In this document: piece after piece, positions 43,503-51,452 of the stretch | How positions within the stretch are numbered: the stretch's first letter is position 1 | Layout of the letters: every line of letters begins with the position of its first letter | Assembly (NCBI RefSeq): GCF_035607535.1 | Contig: NZ_JAYDZX010000001.1 | Span: forward strand, 682,001 to 746,000 | Source: Salinimicrobium sp035607535 | GTDB lineage: Bacteria; Bacteroidota; Bacteroidia; Flavobacteriales; Flavobacteriaceae | Length of the DNA: 64,000 bases | Reading direction: 5' to 3' | Notes under the pieces: model-generated | The model's input: only the letters and a program-made list of their open reading frames with translations | What the model was told of the DNA's origin: nothing | Databases searched by the model: none | Position numbers and translations under genes: made by a program

Positions 43503-43850
43503 ATGGATCACAAAACGTACATCGCAATAATTTTTGTCCTGATTTTCTTCGGAAAATTGGCCTTTTTGGATGCTAAACTTCCGGGGTTGATATTGGATGC
43601 CTCAGGTATTAGCCTTGTAAACAAACTGTGTCCAAAAAAGCAGATCCACACCAATTCTCCCACAGAGTTTGCTACAGATGATGTTATTACCGGCCTCGAA
43701 ATCGGTTACCTCTGCAACACGGCCCTTGACATTGAAATATCAAGCTCAATTATTGACCACACAGAGACTAACTACAGGAAATATTCTTATCAAGTACCGG
43801 GTAAATTTTCTGTTCCCGATGATAGGTTCTACCCTCCTCCCAAAGCTTAA
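43503..43850 (+). CDS. Small membrane-anchored protein of unknown function
   Basis: About 115 residues. It opens with one hydrophobic helix (YIAIIFVLIFFGKLAFL) and continues with a soluble, presumably periplasmic part that holds two cysteines (NKLCPKKQ and GYLCNTAL) and a proline-rich end (YPPPKA). I do not recognise a family. The ATG at 43503 is preferred over one 22 codons upstream because the operator and -7 element lie between them. It is the first plus-strand gene of the stretch leading to DoxX, DsrE and TlpA, and its promoter carries the same operator as the MBL-rhodanese and TauE/cydAB units, so it probably takes part in the same response. Confidence 0.65.
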   Translation: MDHKTYIAIIFVLIFFGKLAFLDAKLPGLILDASGISLVNKLCPKKQIHTNSPTEFATDDVITGLEIGYLCNTALDIEISSSIIDHTETNYRKYSYQVPGKFSVPDDRFYPPPKA

Positions 43851-43938
43851 ATACTATCCTTTAGAGCGATTCAAAGGCTATTAAAGAAGATGAATAACTA
43901 TCTGTTATAGCCAAAACCGGAATTAATTCTTTTTATTT

Positions 43939-44340
43939 ATGACTGAAATCTTAGTGGATCGTCGTTCGGTACAAGTATTCCGGATGATGTTGAGCGGGAT
44001 CTTTCTTGTCGCCAGTTTCAGCCACCTTTTTAGAGTGGAAAAAACCGTACAACGTATAGATCAGGCAAATTTTAAAGGTATTGCCTATTTCTTTGGAGAA
44101 CCCAAATTGATGGTAATAGCATCGGGAATTGTGATGTTTATTGCAGGAACAGGACTGCTAACGGGTTTCAAGACCCGCTGGGCAGCCGGGATTCTCGCTG
44201 CTGTTTTGGTTCCAATTACCCTTACAATTCAAGTTGGGCAAATAACAACCCTTGGCCCTCTTTTTAAGAACATCGCTATTCTTGGCGGACTTCTCTTTTT
44301 TATTATCAACGACTTTAATAATTCAAAAAATAACAAATGA
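43939..44340 (+). CDS. DoxX-like membrane protein
   Basis: A 133-residue protein with about four membrane helices: FRMMLSGIFLVASFSHLFR, LMVIASGIVMFIAGTGLLTGF, AAGILAAVLVPITLTIQVG and NIAILGGLLFFIINDF. The arrangement and the GLLTGFKTRWAAG loop fit the DoxX family, whose members include a quinol-oxidase or thiosulfate:quinone subunit. It overlaps dsrE by four bases (ATGA), starting a doxX-dsrE-tlpA operon. Confidence 0.85.
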   Translation: MTEILVDRRSVQVFRMMLSGIFLVASFSHLFRVEKTVQRIDQANFKGIAYFFGEPKLMVIASGIVMFIAGTGLLTGFKTRWAAGILAAVLVPITLTIQVGQITTLGPLFKNIAILGGLLFFIINDFNNSKNNK

Positions 44341-44765
44341 AAAATATACTCTTAGCAGGTTTCACAATACTTATAAGCCTGTTCACAAATTCTGCGCAGG
44401 CTCAGGAAAGGCATAACGATCATGCAGATCACAACAATTATGTGGTACTCACCCGAAAAGTTCCCCAATTAGAACCTATACTGCTCGCAGCAGAAGAACT
44501 TGCCGCCACAGACGGACAGAAATTCGGAGATTTCCAGGTCATTGTGTGTGGAAAAGCAGTAAAGGACCTTCCCAATGAAGGAACTATGATACCCTTCCTT
44601 AAAAAAGCTGAAAAGGCCGGAGTCACTATAAATGCCTGCGGATTTTCCTTGAAAAAATTCGGTGTTGACAAGTTAAAATTACCTGAAACTTTGCGGATGG
44701 TGGAAAATGGGATTCTGCACAATTTCGAACTCCAGAAAAAAGGCTATTTAAGCATTGAATTATAA
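44337..44765 (+). CDS. Secreted DsrE-family protein
   Basis: A 142-residue protein with a signal peptide (MKNILLAGFTILISLFTNSA) and a DsrE/DsrF-like domain: LAAEELAATDGQKFGDFQVIVCGKAV in pieces, and KAEKAGVTINACGFSLKKFG, where DsrE-type sulfur carriers hold their reactive cysteine. Two cysteines (VCGK, ACGF) fit a sulfur relay. A histidine-rich segment follows the signal (ERHNDHADHNN). Likely role: binding or trafficking sulfur in the periplasm. It overlaps doxX and is 11 bases from tlpA. Confidence 0.87.
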   Translation: MKNILLAGFTILISLFTNSAQAQERHNDHADHNNYVVLTRKVPQLEPILLAAEELAATDGQKFGDFQVIVCGKAVKDLPNEGTMIPFLKKAEKAGVTINACGFSLKKFGVDKLKLPETLRMVENGILHNFELQKKGYLSIEL

Positions 44766-44776
44766 AATAGAAGGCA

Positions 44777-45370
44777 ATGAAAAAGACACTAAAAAAGAAT
44801 ATTATAGAATATGGGATCATTGGGGCAGTGTTTATCGGCCTTTTTGTCACCGGTCTTCACACGGAAGTTCTGGGATTTTTGCAAAGAGGGATTTTGGCTA
44901 CCGGACTCATGAACCCCGAGACCGATGAAAAAGCTGAATTAGCTATGACCTCCCCTTCCAAAAGTGATATCCTTGATTTTGAACTGATAAACTCAAAAAG
45001 GGAAAAGGTGAACTTGGAACAATTTCGCGGAAAAGTCATCTTTCTTAACTTCTGGGCCACCTGGTGTCCTCCCTGTATTGCCGAGATGCCCGGCATCAAT
45101 AATTTGTATGAGGAGATAAAAGGAAAGCAGGTAGAATTAGTTATGGTCTCCTTTGATCGGGATTTTGAAAAGGCTAAAGATTTCAGGAAGAAAAAAGGCT
45201 ATGATTTTGAGATCTACAGAGCAACAGGTCGAGTCCCCAGTGCTTTCTCATCAAACAGTCTTCCTACGACCTATGTGATCGACGCACAGGGGAACCTGGC
45301 CCTTACTCATTTGGGAATGGGCAATTTTGACACTAAAGATTTCAAAGATTTTCTAGAAAAGCTTCAATAA
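44777..45370 (+). CDS. TlpA-like thioredoxin-fold protein, membrane-anchored
   Basis: A 197-residue protein with an N-terminal membrane helix (IIEYGIIGAVFIGLFVTGL) and a periplasmic thioredoxin domain of the TlpA/ResA type. The redox motif is Cys97-Pro-Pro-Cys100 in NFWATWCPPCIAEMPG, and the cis-proline region is NSLPTTYVIDAQG. It would reduce or oxidise disulfides, for example in cytochrome maturation or in the DsrE partner upstream. It is the last gene of the doxX-dsrE-tlpA operon and ends at a bidirectional terminator. Confidence 0.9.
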   Translation: MKKTLKKNIIEYGIIGAVFIGLFVTGLHTEVLGFLQRGILATGLMNPETDEKAELAMTSPSKSDILDFELINSKREKVNLEQFRGKVIFLNFWATWCPPCIAEMPGINNLYEEIKGKQVELVMVSFDRDFEKAKDFRKKKGYDFEIYRATGRVPSAFSSNSLPTTYVIDAQGNLALTHLGMGNFDTKDFKDFLEKLQ

Positions 45371-45382
45371 AAGATCAAGTAT

Positions 45383-45423
45383 AAAAAAGGTCTGTAGTCA
45401 ATAGCCTTGCCTGCAGATCTTTT
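45383..45423. terminator. Bidirectional intrinsic terminator
   Basis: A 13-bp stem (AAAAGGTCTGTAG with CTGCAGATCTTTT, two G-T pairs), with A-rich sequence to the left and T-rich to the right, between convergent tlpA and the methyltransferase pseudogene. Confidence 0.75.
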
Positions 45424-46033
45424 ACTTCTTCTGTGCCACAAATCTTATTACAGCTCCCAGGCCATCGTGAAGTTTTCCTTCTTTCAGGTCGACTTCAGCT
45501 TCGTACAATTCAAGGAAATTCAGACTTCCAAAATCCTTTTTTATCTCTTCCATTGAAAAAAGTAAATCTTCCTCCTTTGGACCACCCACTCGAGGATTCT
45601 TTTCCTGGTAGATCTTATGCTTCTTACTAAAACCTTCAAAGATGATCAAGCCATCGCGGCGCAGGAAAGAGATCAACAGTTCGTGATATTTACTTCTAAT
45701 CTCGGGTGAAAAATGTGCATAGATCAAGGCAACGGCATCAAAATCATCTTTTTGGAACCCGAGATCGGGCAAATCTCCAACTTTATAGTCCAGCTCTACC
45801 CTGTGCTTTTCTGCCAGTTTTAATGCTTTGCGCTTTGCCTCCCGGCTTTAATCAAAAGCAGTTACTTTCCAGTCACACTTAGCTGCAAAAACAGCATTCC
45901 GCCCTTCACCTTCAGCAGCAAACAAAATTTCTCCAGGGTCAAATTGTGTAAACCTTGAATGGAAATATTCATTTGGAACTTCCCCATAGACATATTCCTC
46001 TGCACGATAGCGTTCATCCCATTTTTCCTTCAT
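45422..46033 (-). pseudogene. SAM-dependent methyltransferase broken by one in-frame stop
   Basis: Two adjacent pieces in the same frame add up to a 203-residue class I methyltransferase. The first (46033 to 45848) begins MKEKWDERYRAEEYVYGEVP and reaches AEGEGRNAVFAAKCDWKVTAFD, i.e. SAM motif I and the acidic end of strand 2. Then a TAA (45848-45850) stands where relatives have an aromatic residue, and the sequence continues SREAKRKALKLAEKH and on to VALIYAHF and LIFEGFSKKH. The reading frame does not shift. A single base change (TAA from TAT or TAC) explains it, so this is a recent nonsense mutation or a sequencing error. Relatives include thiol or tellurite-type methyltransferases. Confidence 0.85.
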
Positions 46034-46043
46034 AATTTAATTT

Positions 46044-46661
46044 TTAAGGTTTCTTCTGAAAGCTGCAAAATGTAAAATTCTGAGTTCCTCCCGATGGAGT
46101 GTGGTGGTCAATGTTCTTTCCACTCAGCATTTCAAATTCCTCCTCGAAAAGTTTGCATATATCTCCAACCGAATATCGTTGAACTGCAAGTCCGCTACAC
46201 TTTTCGGGTCCTTTATTTGAAAACGTTCCCATGATGACATACCCACCGGGCTTAACTGCTTTATTCACGGTTTCCAGGTAATTCTTTCTTTGTTCCTCCC
46301 CGGTGAGAAAGTGAAAAGCTGCCCGGTCATGCCATAGGTCGTATTTTCTTTCAGGATTAAAGTTCGAGGCATCGGCAGTGATCCATGTCACTTCCTCTGC
46401 CTTTTCACACATTCGTTCTTTAGCCCTTTCAATGGCCCTGGAAGAAATATCTACAACTGTAACATCATGATATCCCAAAGAAATAAGGAATTCGGCCAGA
46501 AAGCTGTCGCCTCCACCTATGTCGATTATAGCGGCATCTTTAGAGATCCCGCAGCTCTTAATGAGGTCCAGGGAAACTTCGGGCATTGGTTCATACCAGC
46601 TGACCTCTGTTGGCTGTTTTTCGGAATAAACTTTATCCCAGTGTTGCTGCTTGTCGTTCAT
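46044..46661 (-). CDS. Class I SAM-dependent methyltransferase
   Basis: About 205 residues. The start QQHWDKVYSEKQPTEVSWYE is typical for the thiol/DUF-type methyltransferases of this class. Motif I is AAIIDIGGGDSFLAEFL, the strand-2 acid lies in VTVVDISSRAIERAK, and the later motif is DLWHDRAAFHFLT. The substrate is unknown. It starts inside the end of the MBL gene upstream (29-base overlap) and is followed by the broken methyltransferase, so three genes are co-transcribed. The start MNDKQQHW avoids a further seven residues of overlap. Confidence 0.88.
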   Translation of the reverse strand: MNDKQQHWDKVYSEKQPTEVSWYEPMPEVSLDLIKSCGISKDAAIIDIGGGDSFLAEFLISLGYHDVTVVDISSRAIERAKERMCEKAEEVTWITADASNFNPERKYDLWHDRAAFHFLTGEEQRKNYLETVNKAVKPGGYVIMGTFSNKGPEKCSGLAVQRYSVGDICKLFEEEFEMLSGKNIDHHTPSGGTQNFTFCSFQKKP

Positions 46662-47706
46662 GATAATTTTCTTTTTTTTCAAAAAGCCACCAGGGCTCCT
46701 GTCTATATTTTGCTGTAAAATCTACCGGCTCCCCAAGCCGTGGTGATAAATAATCCAGTCCTGCTTTTTCTGCTGCCAGAACAAACCTTTGAACAGGTAC
46801 ATTCCATGGATGATAGGAAAGCACAAATTTCCCCCAGTGTACAGGAACAACTCTTTTCGCCTTTAGGTCAATGGCTGCCTGTACTGTTTCCTCCGGAAAC
46901 ATGTGGATTTGGGGCCAATATTTTCCAAATTGCCCGCATTCAAGAAAGGCAAGATCGAATGCACCGAAATTTTTCCCGATCTTCTTGAAGGTACCGTCGT
47001 ACCCGGAGTCCCCGCCTATGAAAATCCTGTAATCAAAAATATCTAAGACGAAGGAAGACCACAGCGTTTGTGCCCGCTTAAAACTTCGTCCCGAGAAGTG
47101 CCGCGAAGGAGTTGCCGTGAGATGCACATCCTGATCCACTTCCGCCGATTCCCACCAATCAAACTCCAGGATTGTGTCATTTTTGACACCCCAGGTTTCC
47201 AGATGTGCTCCCACCCCCAGGGAAGTTGCTATTTTCCTGGTCTTTGGTATCAGCTTTTTTATGGTAGGATAATCCAAATGATCATAATGATCATGGGTAA
47301 GGATCAAAAGATCGATCTGTGGCATATCTTCCGCTCCAAAATGATCTGCCCCCTCAAAAGCTTTTCCGAAGAAACGAAAGGGAGAGGCATTTCCGCTAAA
47401 GACTGGATCTACAAGAATGCTGTAACCCTTTACCTGCAGCAGGTAGGAAGAATGACCAAACCAAACCACTTGTGGCTTAGTAGGATCAAGCTTTTGAAGA
47501 TCGGTCTTCACATTTGGCAATTCAGAAGAAGGCCTGACAGAAGAGGGCCTCAAGATCATTTTTTTGAGAATGGTGAACATGGAGACATTATCGGGGTTGA
47601 CCGAGGTTTTCTCCACATTCTTAAAGCTTCCGTCCCTGTAGTTGGGAGAGCTTTTTATCCTCTGCAGGCGGTCACCTTCAGGATGAGTTCCAAACCTCTT
47701 CACCAT
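46633..47706 (-). CDS. MBL-fold hydrolase (UlaG/NAPE-PLD-like)
   Basis: A 357-residue metallo-beta-lactamase-fold protein of the Lactamase_B_2 type. Metal-site motifs are LTHDHYDHLDYPT, GGDSGYDGTF and VPVHWGKF, and the first strand shows VVWFGHSSYLLQVKGYSILV. Relatives hydrolyse phosphodiester bonds of N-acyl phosphatidylethanolamine or act as UlaG-like lactonases; the substrate here is unknown. It has no signal peptide. The 3' end overlaps the methyltransferase gene. It lies downstream of an isoprenylcysteine methyltransferase-like gene with a six-base gap. Confidence 0.88.
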   Translation of the reverse strand: MVKRFGTHPEGDRLQRIKSSPNYRDGSFKNVEKTSVNPDNVSMFTILKKMILRPSSVRPSSELPNVKTDLQKLDPTKPQVVWFGHSSYLLQVKGYSILVDPVFSGNASPFRFFGKAFEGADHFGAEDMPQIDLLILTHDHYDHLDYPTIKKLIPKTRKIATSLGVGAHLETWGVKNDTILEFDWWESAEVDQDVHLTATPSRHFSGRSFKRAQTLWSSFVLDIFDYRIFIGGDSGYDGTFKKIGKNFGAFDLAFLECGQFGKYWPQIHMFPEETVQAAIDLKAKRVVPVHWGKFVLSYHPWNVPVQRFVLAAEKAGLDYLSPRLGEPVDFTAKYRQEPWWLFEKKENYHERQAATLG

Positions 47707-47712
47707 AGCTTT

Positions 47713-48177
47713 TTATATTCTTCCCTTAAATTTAGGAAAAAATCTGCCGGTATTCCTCTTATAGACCTCATATTCAGGAAAGACCTCTTCAAGCCGTTTT
47801 TCTTCGTATCTGCTCTTCAGGAAAAACAAAAGATACAGCAGCAAAGATATAAGCAGCTTATATCCTGAACCCAGCCAAACTGAGAGACCAAAAGCCATAA
47901 ACAAAACCCCCGAATATATTGGATGTCGTGCAAAGGCAAAAGTTCCCGAAGTCACCAGCTTTGCTCCCTCCCTGGGGCTCGGGAACGGTGAAATCTTCGA
48001 CCTTATTTGCACAAGCGCCAGGATCGCGAGCAAAAAACCGACTCCCGCAATGATTAGAGCTAATCCCTGTAAATTATCTGAAAGCTCAAATTTAAGTCTC
48101 TCTACTTCGGCCAGCCAGGCGAAAAAGACTAGAAATTGCAGCAGTACATAGATCTTGTCCTTCTTTGAAACCTCCAT
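47713..48177 (-). CDS. Isoprenylcysteine carboxyl methyltransferase-like membrane protein
   Basis: A 154-residue integral membrane protein with four or five helices. The conserved C-terminal part, FAFARHPIYSGVLFMAFGLSV followed by FFLKSRYEEKRLEEVFPEYEVY, defines the ICMT/phospholipid methyltransferase group that uses SAM near the membrane surface. Prokaryotic members have unknown substrates. It lies 23 bases downstream of cydB and six bases upstream of the MBL gene, so it may be read with the cydAB unit. Confidence 0.88.
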   Translation of the reverse strand: MEVSKKDKIYVLLQFLVFFAWLAEVERLKFELSDNLQGLALIIAGVGFLLAILALVQIRSKISPFPSPREGAKLVTSGTFAFARHPIYSGVLFMAFGLSVWLGSGYKLLISLLLYLLFFLKSRYEEKRLEEVFPEYEVYKRNTGRFFPKFKGRI

Positions 48178-48200
48178 TATTTTTTCTGGTTATTTAAATT

Positions 48201-49241
48201 TTAGTGCCCCATTTCGTCTTCCCCGGTGTTGAGGATCTTGATCATTCCAAAAGACCTCATCAAATGATAAAGACCGGGTAAAATGACTACTCCTCCAATG
48301 AGTAACATAAAGGCAAGGTTGCGAATAACGGCGTATGGCGGGAGATCTTCCAGTAAGCTTAGCTCCTGCTCTTTCGTAATAATGAGATAAGGAAAATGAG
48401 CGTATAGAGCTGCGAACAGTACCAACACCACCTGTAAACCGGCTAGATACCTGCTCACTACCCTGTGCTGCTTTTTAACAGCCCTCCACAATGGAAACAG
48501 AAGCAGACCCGAAATTGCGACCGCCCCTATTGAAACAGCGTTATTGATAAAATCTGAAATGAATTTCACCTCTTCCAGATACCCGTACGTAATGAGGAGC
48601 AAGCCTAACACCACCAGGACCACAGTAAAAACAGCCGATTTTCTACTGAACATTTTCCTCACTTGTCCTTGAGTTTCGCCTATTAGTAAAGTGGCAGCAA
48701 GAAAAGCGCAAAGCGCAGCATAAAAAAGTCCTACCAGCAGGGTAAAAAAGTTGAACCAGGGCAAAATATAAAGCTCCAAAAAGGTGTATTTGGTATAATC
48801 TTCTGCCAGAATGATCTTTCCACCTATCAAGGCTCCAAAAGACATTCCGAGGAAAACAGGAGTGATAAGGCTGGAAATTCTGAACATCCAGTTATAAAAG
48901 ACCTGCGACCGGTCCACAACTGCATCATAGTGACGAAAAATAAAGGCAACCCCTCTCATGGTTATTCCGAGCAGCACCAGTACAAAAGGCACATGCAGAT
49001 AGATCATGATCACGTTGAAGTAGAGCGGAAAAGCGATCCACAAAATCACAATCAAAATAATGAGCCAAATGTGATTTGCCTCCCAAACCGGTCCCATTAC
49101 ACGATAAATGGTGTCTCGGGTAGTTCTTTTATTTTCACGGGAGGAGAACAATTCCACTATCCCCGCACCAAAATCTGCACCTCCCAGTAGCACGTACAGA
49201 AGCAGGGAAAACAACAGAAAAAAAAGTACAACGTACAACAT
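48201..49241 (-). CDS. cydB: Cytochrome bd ubiquinol oxidase subunit II
   Basis: A 346-residue CydB with eight or nine membrane helices. The N-terminal part LFSLLLYVLLGGADFGAGIVELF, then WEANHIWLIILIVILWIAFPLY and FGALIGGKI, match the family. Subunit II supports heme assembly and the quinol site in subunit I. The enzyme reduces oxygen with high affinity, resists sulfide and nitric oxide, and does not pump protons. It follows cydA by two bases. No CydX-like short reading frame was found nearby. Confidence 0.95.
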   Translation of the reverse strand: MLYVVLFFLLFSLLLYVLLGGADFGAGIVELFSSRENKRTTRDTIYRVMGPVWEANHIWLIILIVILWIAFPLYFNVIMIYLHVPFVLVLLGITMRGVAFIFRHYDAVVDRSQVFYNWMFRISSLITPVFLGMSFGALIGGKIILAEDYTKYTFLELYILPWFNFFTLLVGLFYAALCAFLAATLLIGETQGQVRKMFSRKSAVFTVVLVVLGLLLITYGYLEEVKFISDFINNAVSIGAVAISGLLLFPLWRAVKKQHRVVSRYLAGLQVVLVLFAALYAHFPYLIITKEQELSLLEDLPPYAVIRNLAFMLLIGGVVILPGLYHLMRSFGMIKILNTGEDEMGH

Positions 49242-49243
49242 GG

Positions 49244-50545
49244 TTATTCTTTTACTGAGTTTAAAACTCTTATCTGTCTTCTCATAAGCCAGGTAACGGT
49301 TAACGCAAGCACCAGATAAACTGCCAGGTACATATAAAAACTAAATTCCATTCCCGGCATAGGAGTAACTGCCTCGCTGGTCCTCATTATGCCATAAATG
49401 ATCCAGGGTTGGCGGCCAACCTCTGTGACCACCCAGCCTGCTTCTACAGCAACAAATCCCAGAGGTGCCAGGCATACAAAGAACAACCAGTACCACTTCC
49501 TCTTAAAGAGGTTCTTATACCTGAGACTTATAAAATATAGCAATGCGGCCAGCATTAATAAAGTTCCAATGCCTACCATGATCTGAAAAGCATAATGCAC
49601 GATTGCCACCGGGGGGAGTTCATCCTGTGGAAAATCCCTTAGTCCCTGTACCTCGGCATCAAAATCCCCAAAAGCCAGGAAAGACAGCGCGCCCGGGATT
49701 TCTATTTTATGTGATACCCTTTGTTCCTCCTCATTGACTATTCCGCCTATGTAGAGTGGTACGTTAGTTCCGGTTTCATAGTGTGCTTCCATCGCAGCCA
49801 GTTTCACCGGTTGACGTTCTGCAAGATCTTTAGCCGAAAGGTCTCCACTCAAAGGTTGAAGAAAAGCTGCCACTGCACCAAAAACAATAGCGATTTTAAA
49901 AGCCTTTTTATGCAGTTCGGGTCTCTTGTTCCTGTACACCTGGAAAGCGTGTACTCCTGCCACCGCAAAGCTGGTGGCAATGAAGGCTGCAATGGTCATA
50001 TGCAAAGCCTGAGTGAACCATGCGGGGTTCAAAAAGGCCTGTACGGGATCAATATTGGTGAATTCCCCGTTGATATAATCAAAACCTGTAGGGGCATTCA
50101 TCCAGCCATTGGCCGATACCACAAGGATACCGGAGGCAACGCCCGAGAGTCCTATAATAATTCCGGTAAACCAATGGAACTTTTCAGGTAGTTTGTTCCA
50201 GCCGTACAGGTAAAATCCCAGGGCAATAGCCTCTACAAAGAAAGCAGCACCTTCAAGAGAAAAAGGCATTCCAATGATTGGTCCCGCATGTTTCATGAAT
50301 TCGGGCCACAGCATTCCAAGTTCAAATGAAAGAGCAGTTCCCGAAACCGCGCCGGTTACAAAGAAGATTGCCACTCCCTTTTGCCAGGCCTTGGTAAGCT
50401 CAAGATATAAGGGATTCCGGGTATTAAGCCATTTCTTATGAGACACTACCATGAAAAAAGGCATAACCATTCCAATACAAACAAAGATGATGTGAAAGCC
50501 AAGGGTAAAGGCCATTTGAAGCCTTGCAAAATCAAGATTTTCCAT
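49244..50545 (-). CDS. cydA: Cytochrome bd ubiquinol oxidase subunit I
   Basis: About 433 residues. CydA binds three hemes (b558, b595, d) and oxidises quinol. The start MENLDFARLQMAFTLGFH places the heme ligand His18 in the first helix; further motifs are FSLEGAAFFVEAIALGFYLYGW, GWVVTEVGRQPWIIYGIMRT and a periplasmic quinol loop of the short type. The length agrees with short-loop CydA. An ATG 12 codons upstream was rejected because family similarity begins at MENLDFARLQ. It lies 45 bases from the end of the TauE/SafE gene and is probably driven by the same regulated promoter. Confidence 0.95.
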   Translation of the reverse strand: MENLDFARLQMAFTLGFHIIFVCIGMVMPFFMVVSHKKWLNTRNPLYLELTKAWQKGVAIFFVTGAVSGTALSFELGMLWPEFMKHAGPIIGMPFSLEGAAFFVEAIALGFYLYGWNKLPEKFHWFTGIIIGLSGVASGILVVSANGWMNAPTGFDYINGEFTNIDPVQAFLNPAWFTQALHMTIAAFIATSFAVAGVHAFQVYRNKRPELHKKAFKIAIVFGAVAAFLQPLSGDLSAKDLAERQPVKLAAMEAHYETGTNVPLYIGGIVNEEEQRVSHKIEIPGALSFLAFGDFDAEVQGLRDFPQDELPPVAIVHYAFQIMVGIGTLLMLAALLYFISLRYKNLFKRKWYWLFFVCLAPLGFVAVEAGWVVTEVGRQPWIIYGIMRTSEAVTPMPGMEFSFYMYLAVYLVLALTVTWLMRRQIRVLNSVKE

Positions 50546-50590
50546 TAGCGATAAGTTAGTTAAAAAATACCCTGCCGCCATTCAGATCCT

Positions 50591-51388
50591 TTAAAAGATC
50601 TCCTTCCAAAAAATGTAAAGTCCCATCAACAGCACAAACCAGCCGAAGCCTTTCTTTAGTTTTTTACCCTCTATAAACCGGTTGAGCCAGATTCCAAGAT
50701 AAATTCCTCCCACAGAGATTGCAGTGAAGATAAGAAGAAAGCTCCAGTTTATTTCAAGGTTTTCAACATCTCCTATAAAACCTATCAGGGATTTCACGGC
50801 TATAATAACGAGCGAAGTGGCAACAGCCCTCTTCATCGGTAATTTCACCATGAGAACCAATGCAGGAATTATGAGGAACCCTCCACCGGCACCCACGATA
50901 CCTGTGAGAACACCAACAATAGCACCCTCGAGGGTGATGAATAGATAATTGAATTTTACTTTTCTTGGTTTAGCATCTTTTTCTGAAGGTTCCAATATCA
51001 TAGAAACCGATGCCATGATCATGATGATTGCGAAGAACAACATGATCCCAATATCTTTTGTGATGGTGAGATTTCCTATGCTGAAAATGGTTTCTGGAAT
51101 TGCCGGAACCAGAAATTTTCTAGTGAGATAGACTGCAATAAATGCCGGAATAGAAAAGACTACCGCCGTTTTGAGATCCACTCTTTTCTTTTGAAAATTC
51201 CTGACGGAGCCTATAAGAGAGGTTGCTCCAACAACAAAAAGAGAATAGGCCGTAGCCGTCACCGGATTTATCGACAACAGGTAAACCAACACCGGAACGG
51301 TAAGTATAGAACCTCCCCCACCAATTAAGCCAAGTACAACTCCAATTATTAAGGCTCCAAGGTAACCGAGAATTTCTGTAATATCCAT
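50591..51388 (-). CDS. TauE/SafE-family sulfite or sulfonate exporter
   Basis: About 265 residues and eight predicted helices. The duplicated motif of the family is clear: GALIIGVVLGLIGGGGSILTVPVLVY in the first half and GAIVGVLTGIVGAGGGFLIIPALVLM in the second. Members move sulfite, sulfonates or related sulfur anions across the inner membrane. The ATG at 51388 is preferred to one 18 codons upstream because the operator and -7 element lie between them. It starts a TauE-cydAB transcription unit and lies directly after the regulator gene. Confidence 0.93.
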   Translation of the reverse strand: MDITEILGYLGALIIGVVLGLIGGGGSILTVPVLVYLLSINPVTATAYSLFVVGATSLIGSVRNFQKKRVDLKTAVVFSIPAFIAVYLTRKFLVPAIPETIFSIGNLTITKDIGIMLFFAIIMIMASVSMILEPSEKDAKPRKVKFNYLFITLEGAIVGVLTGIVGAGGGFLIIPALVLMVKLPMKRAVATSLVIIAVKSLIGFIGDVENLEINWSFLLIFTAISVGGIYLGIWLNRFIEGKKLKKGFGWFVLLMGLYIFWKEIF

Positions 51389-51405
51389 TCCTACAATTTT
51401 CAGGG

Positions 51406-51450
51406 CAAAAATAGTTTTTTCCTGCCGCTGTGTCTGTAACAAAGGTCACA
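51406..51450 (-). promoter_or_regulatory. Crp-type operator and -7 element of the TauE-cydAB unit
   Basis: Palindrome TGTAAC-AAAG-GTCACA at 51435-51450, and TATTTTTG (minus strand) at 51406-51413. The centres are exactly 33 bp apart, as at 42.5 and 43.5 kb. The operator ends two bases from the stop codon of the regulator gene. Confidence 0.78.
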
Positions 51451-51452
51451 CG

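Noticed and set aside
45848..46033. Separate 61-residue protein
   Set aside because: It is the N-terminal piece of a methyltransferase cut by an in-frame TAA, not an independent gene.
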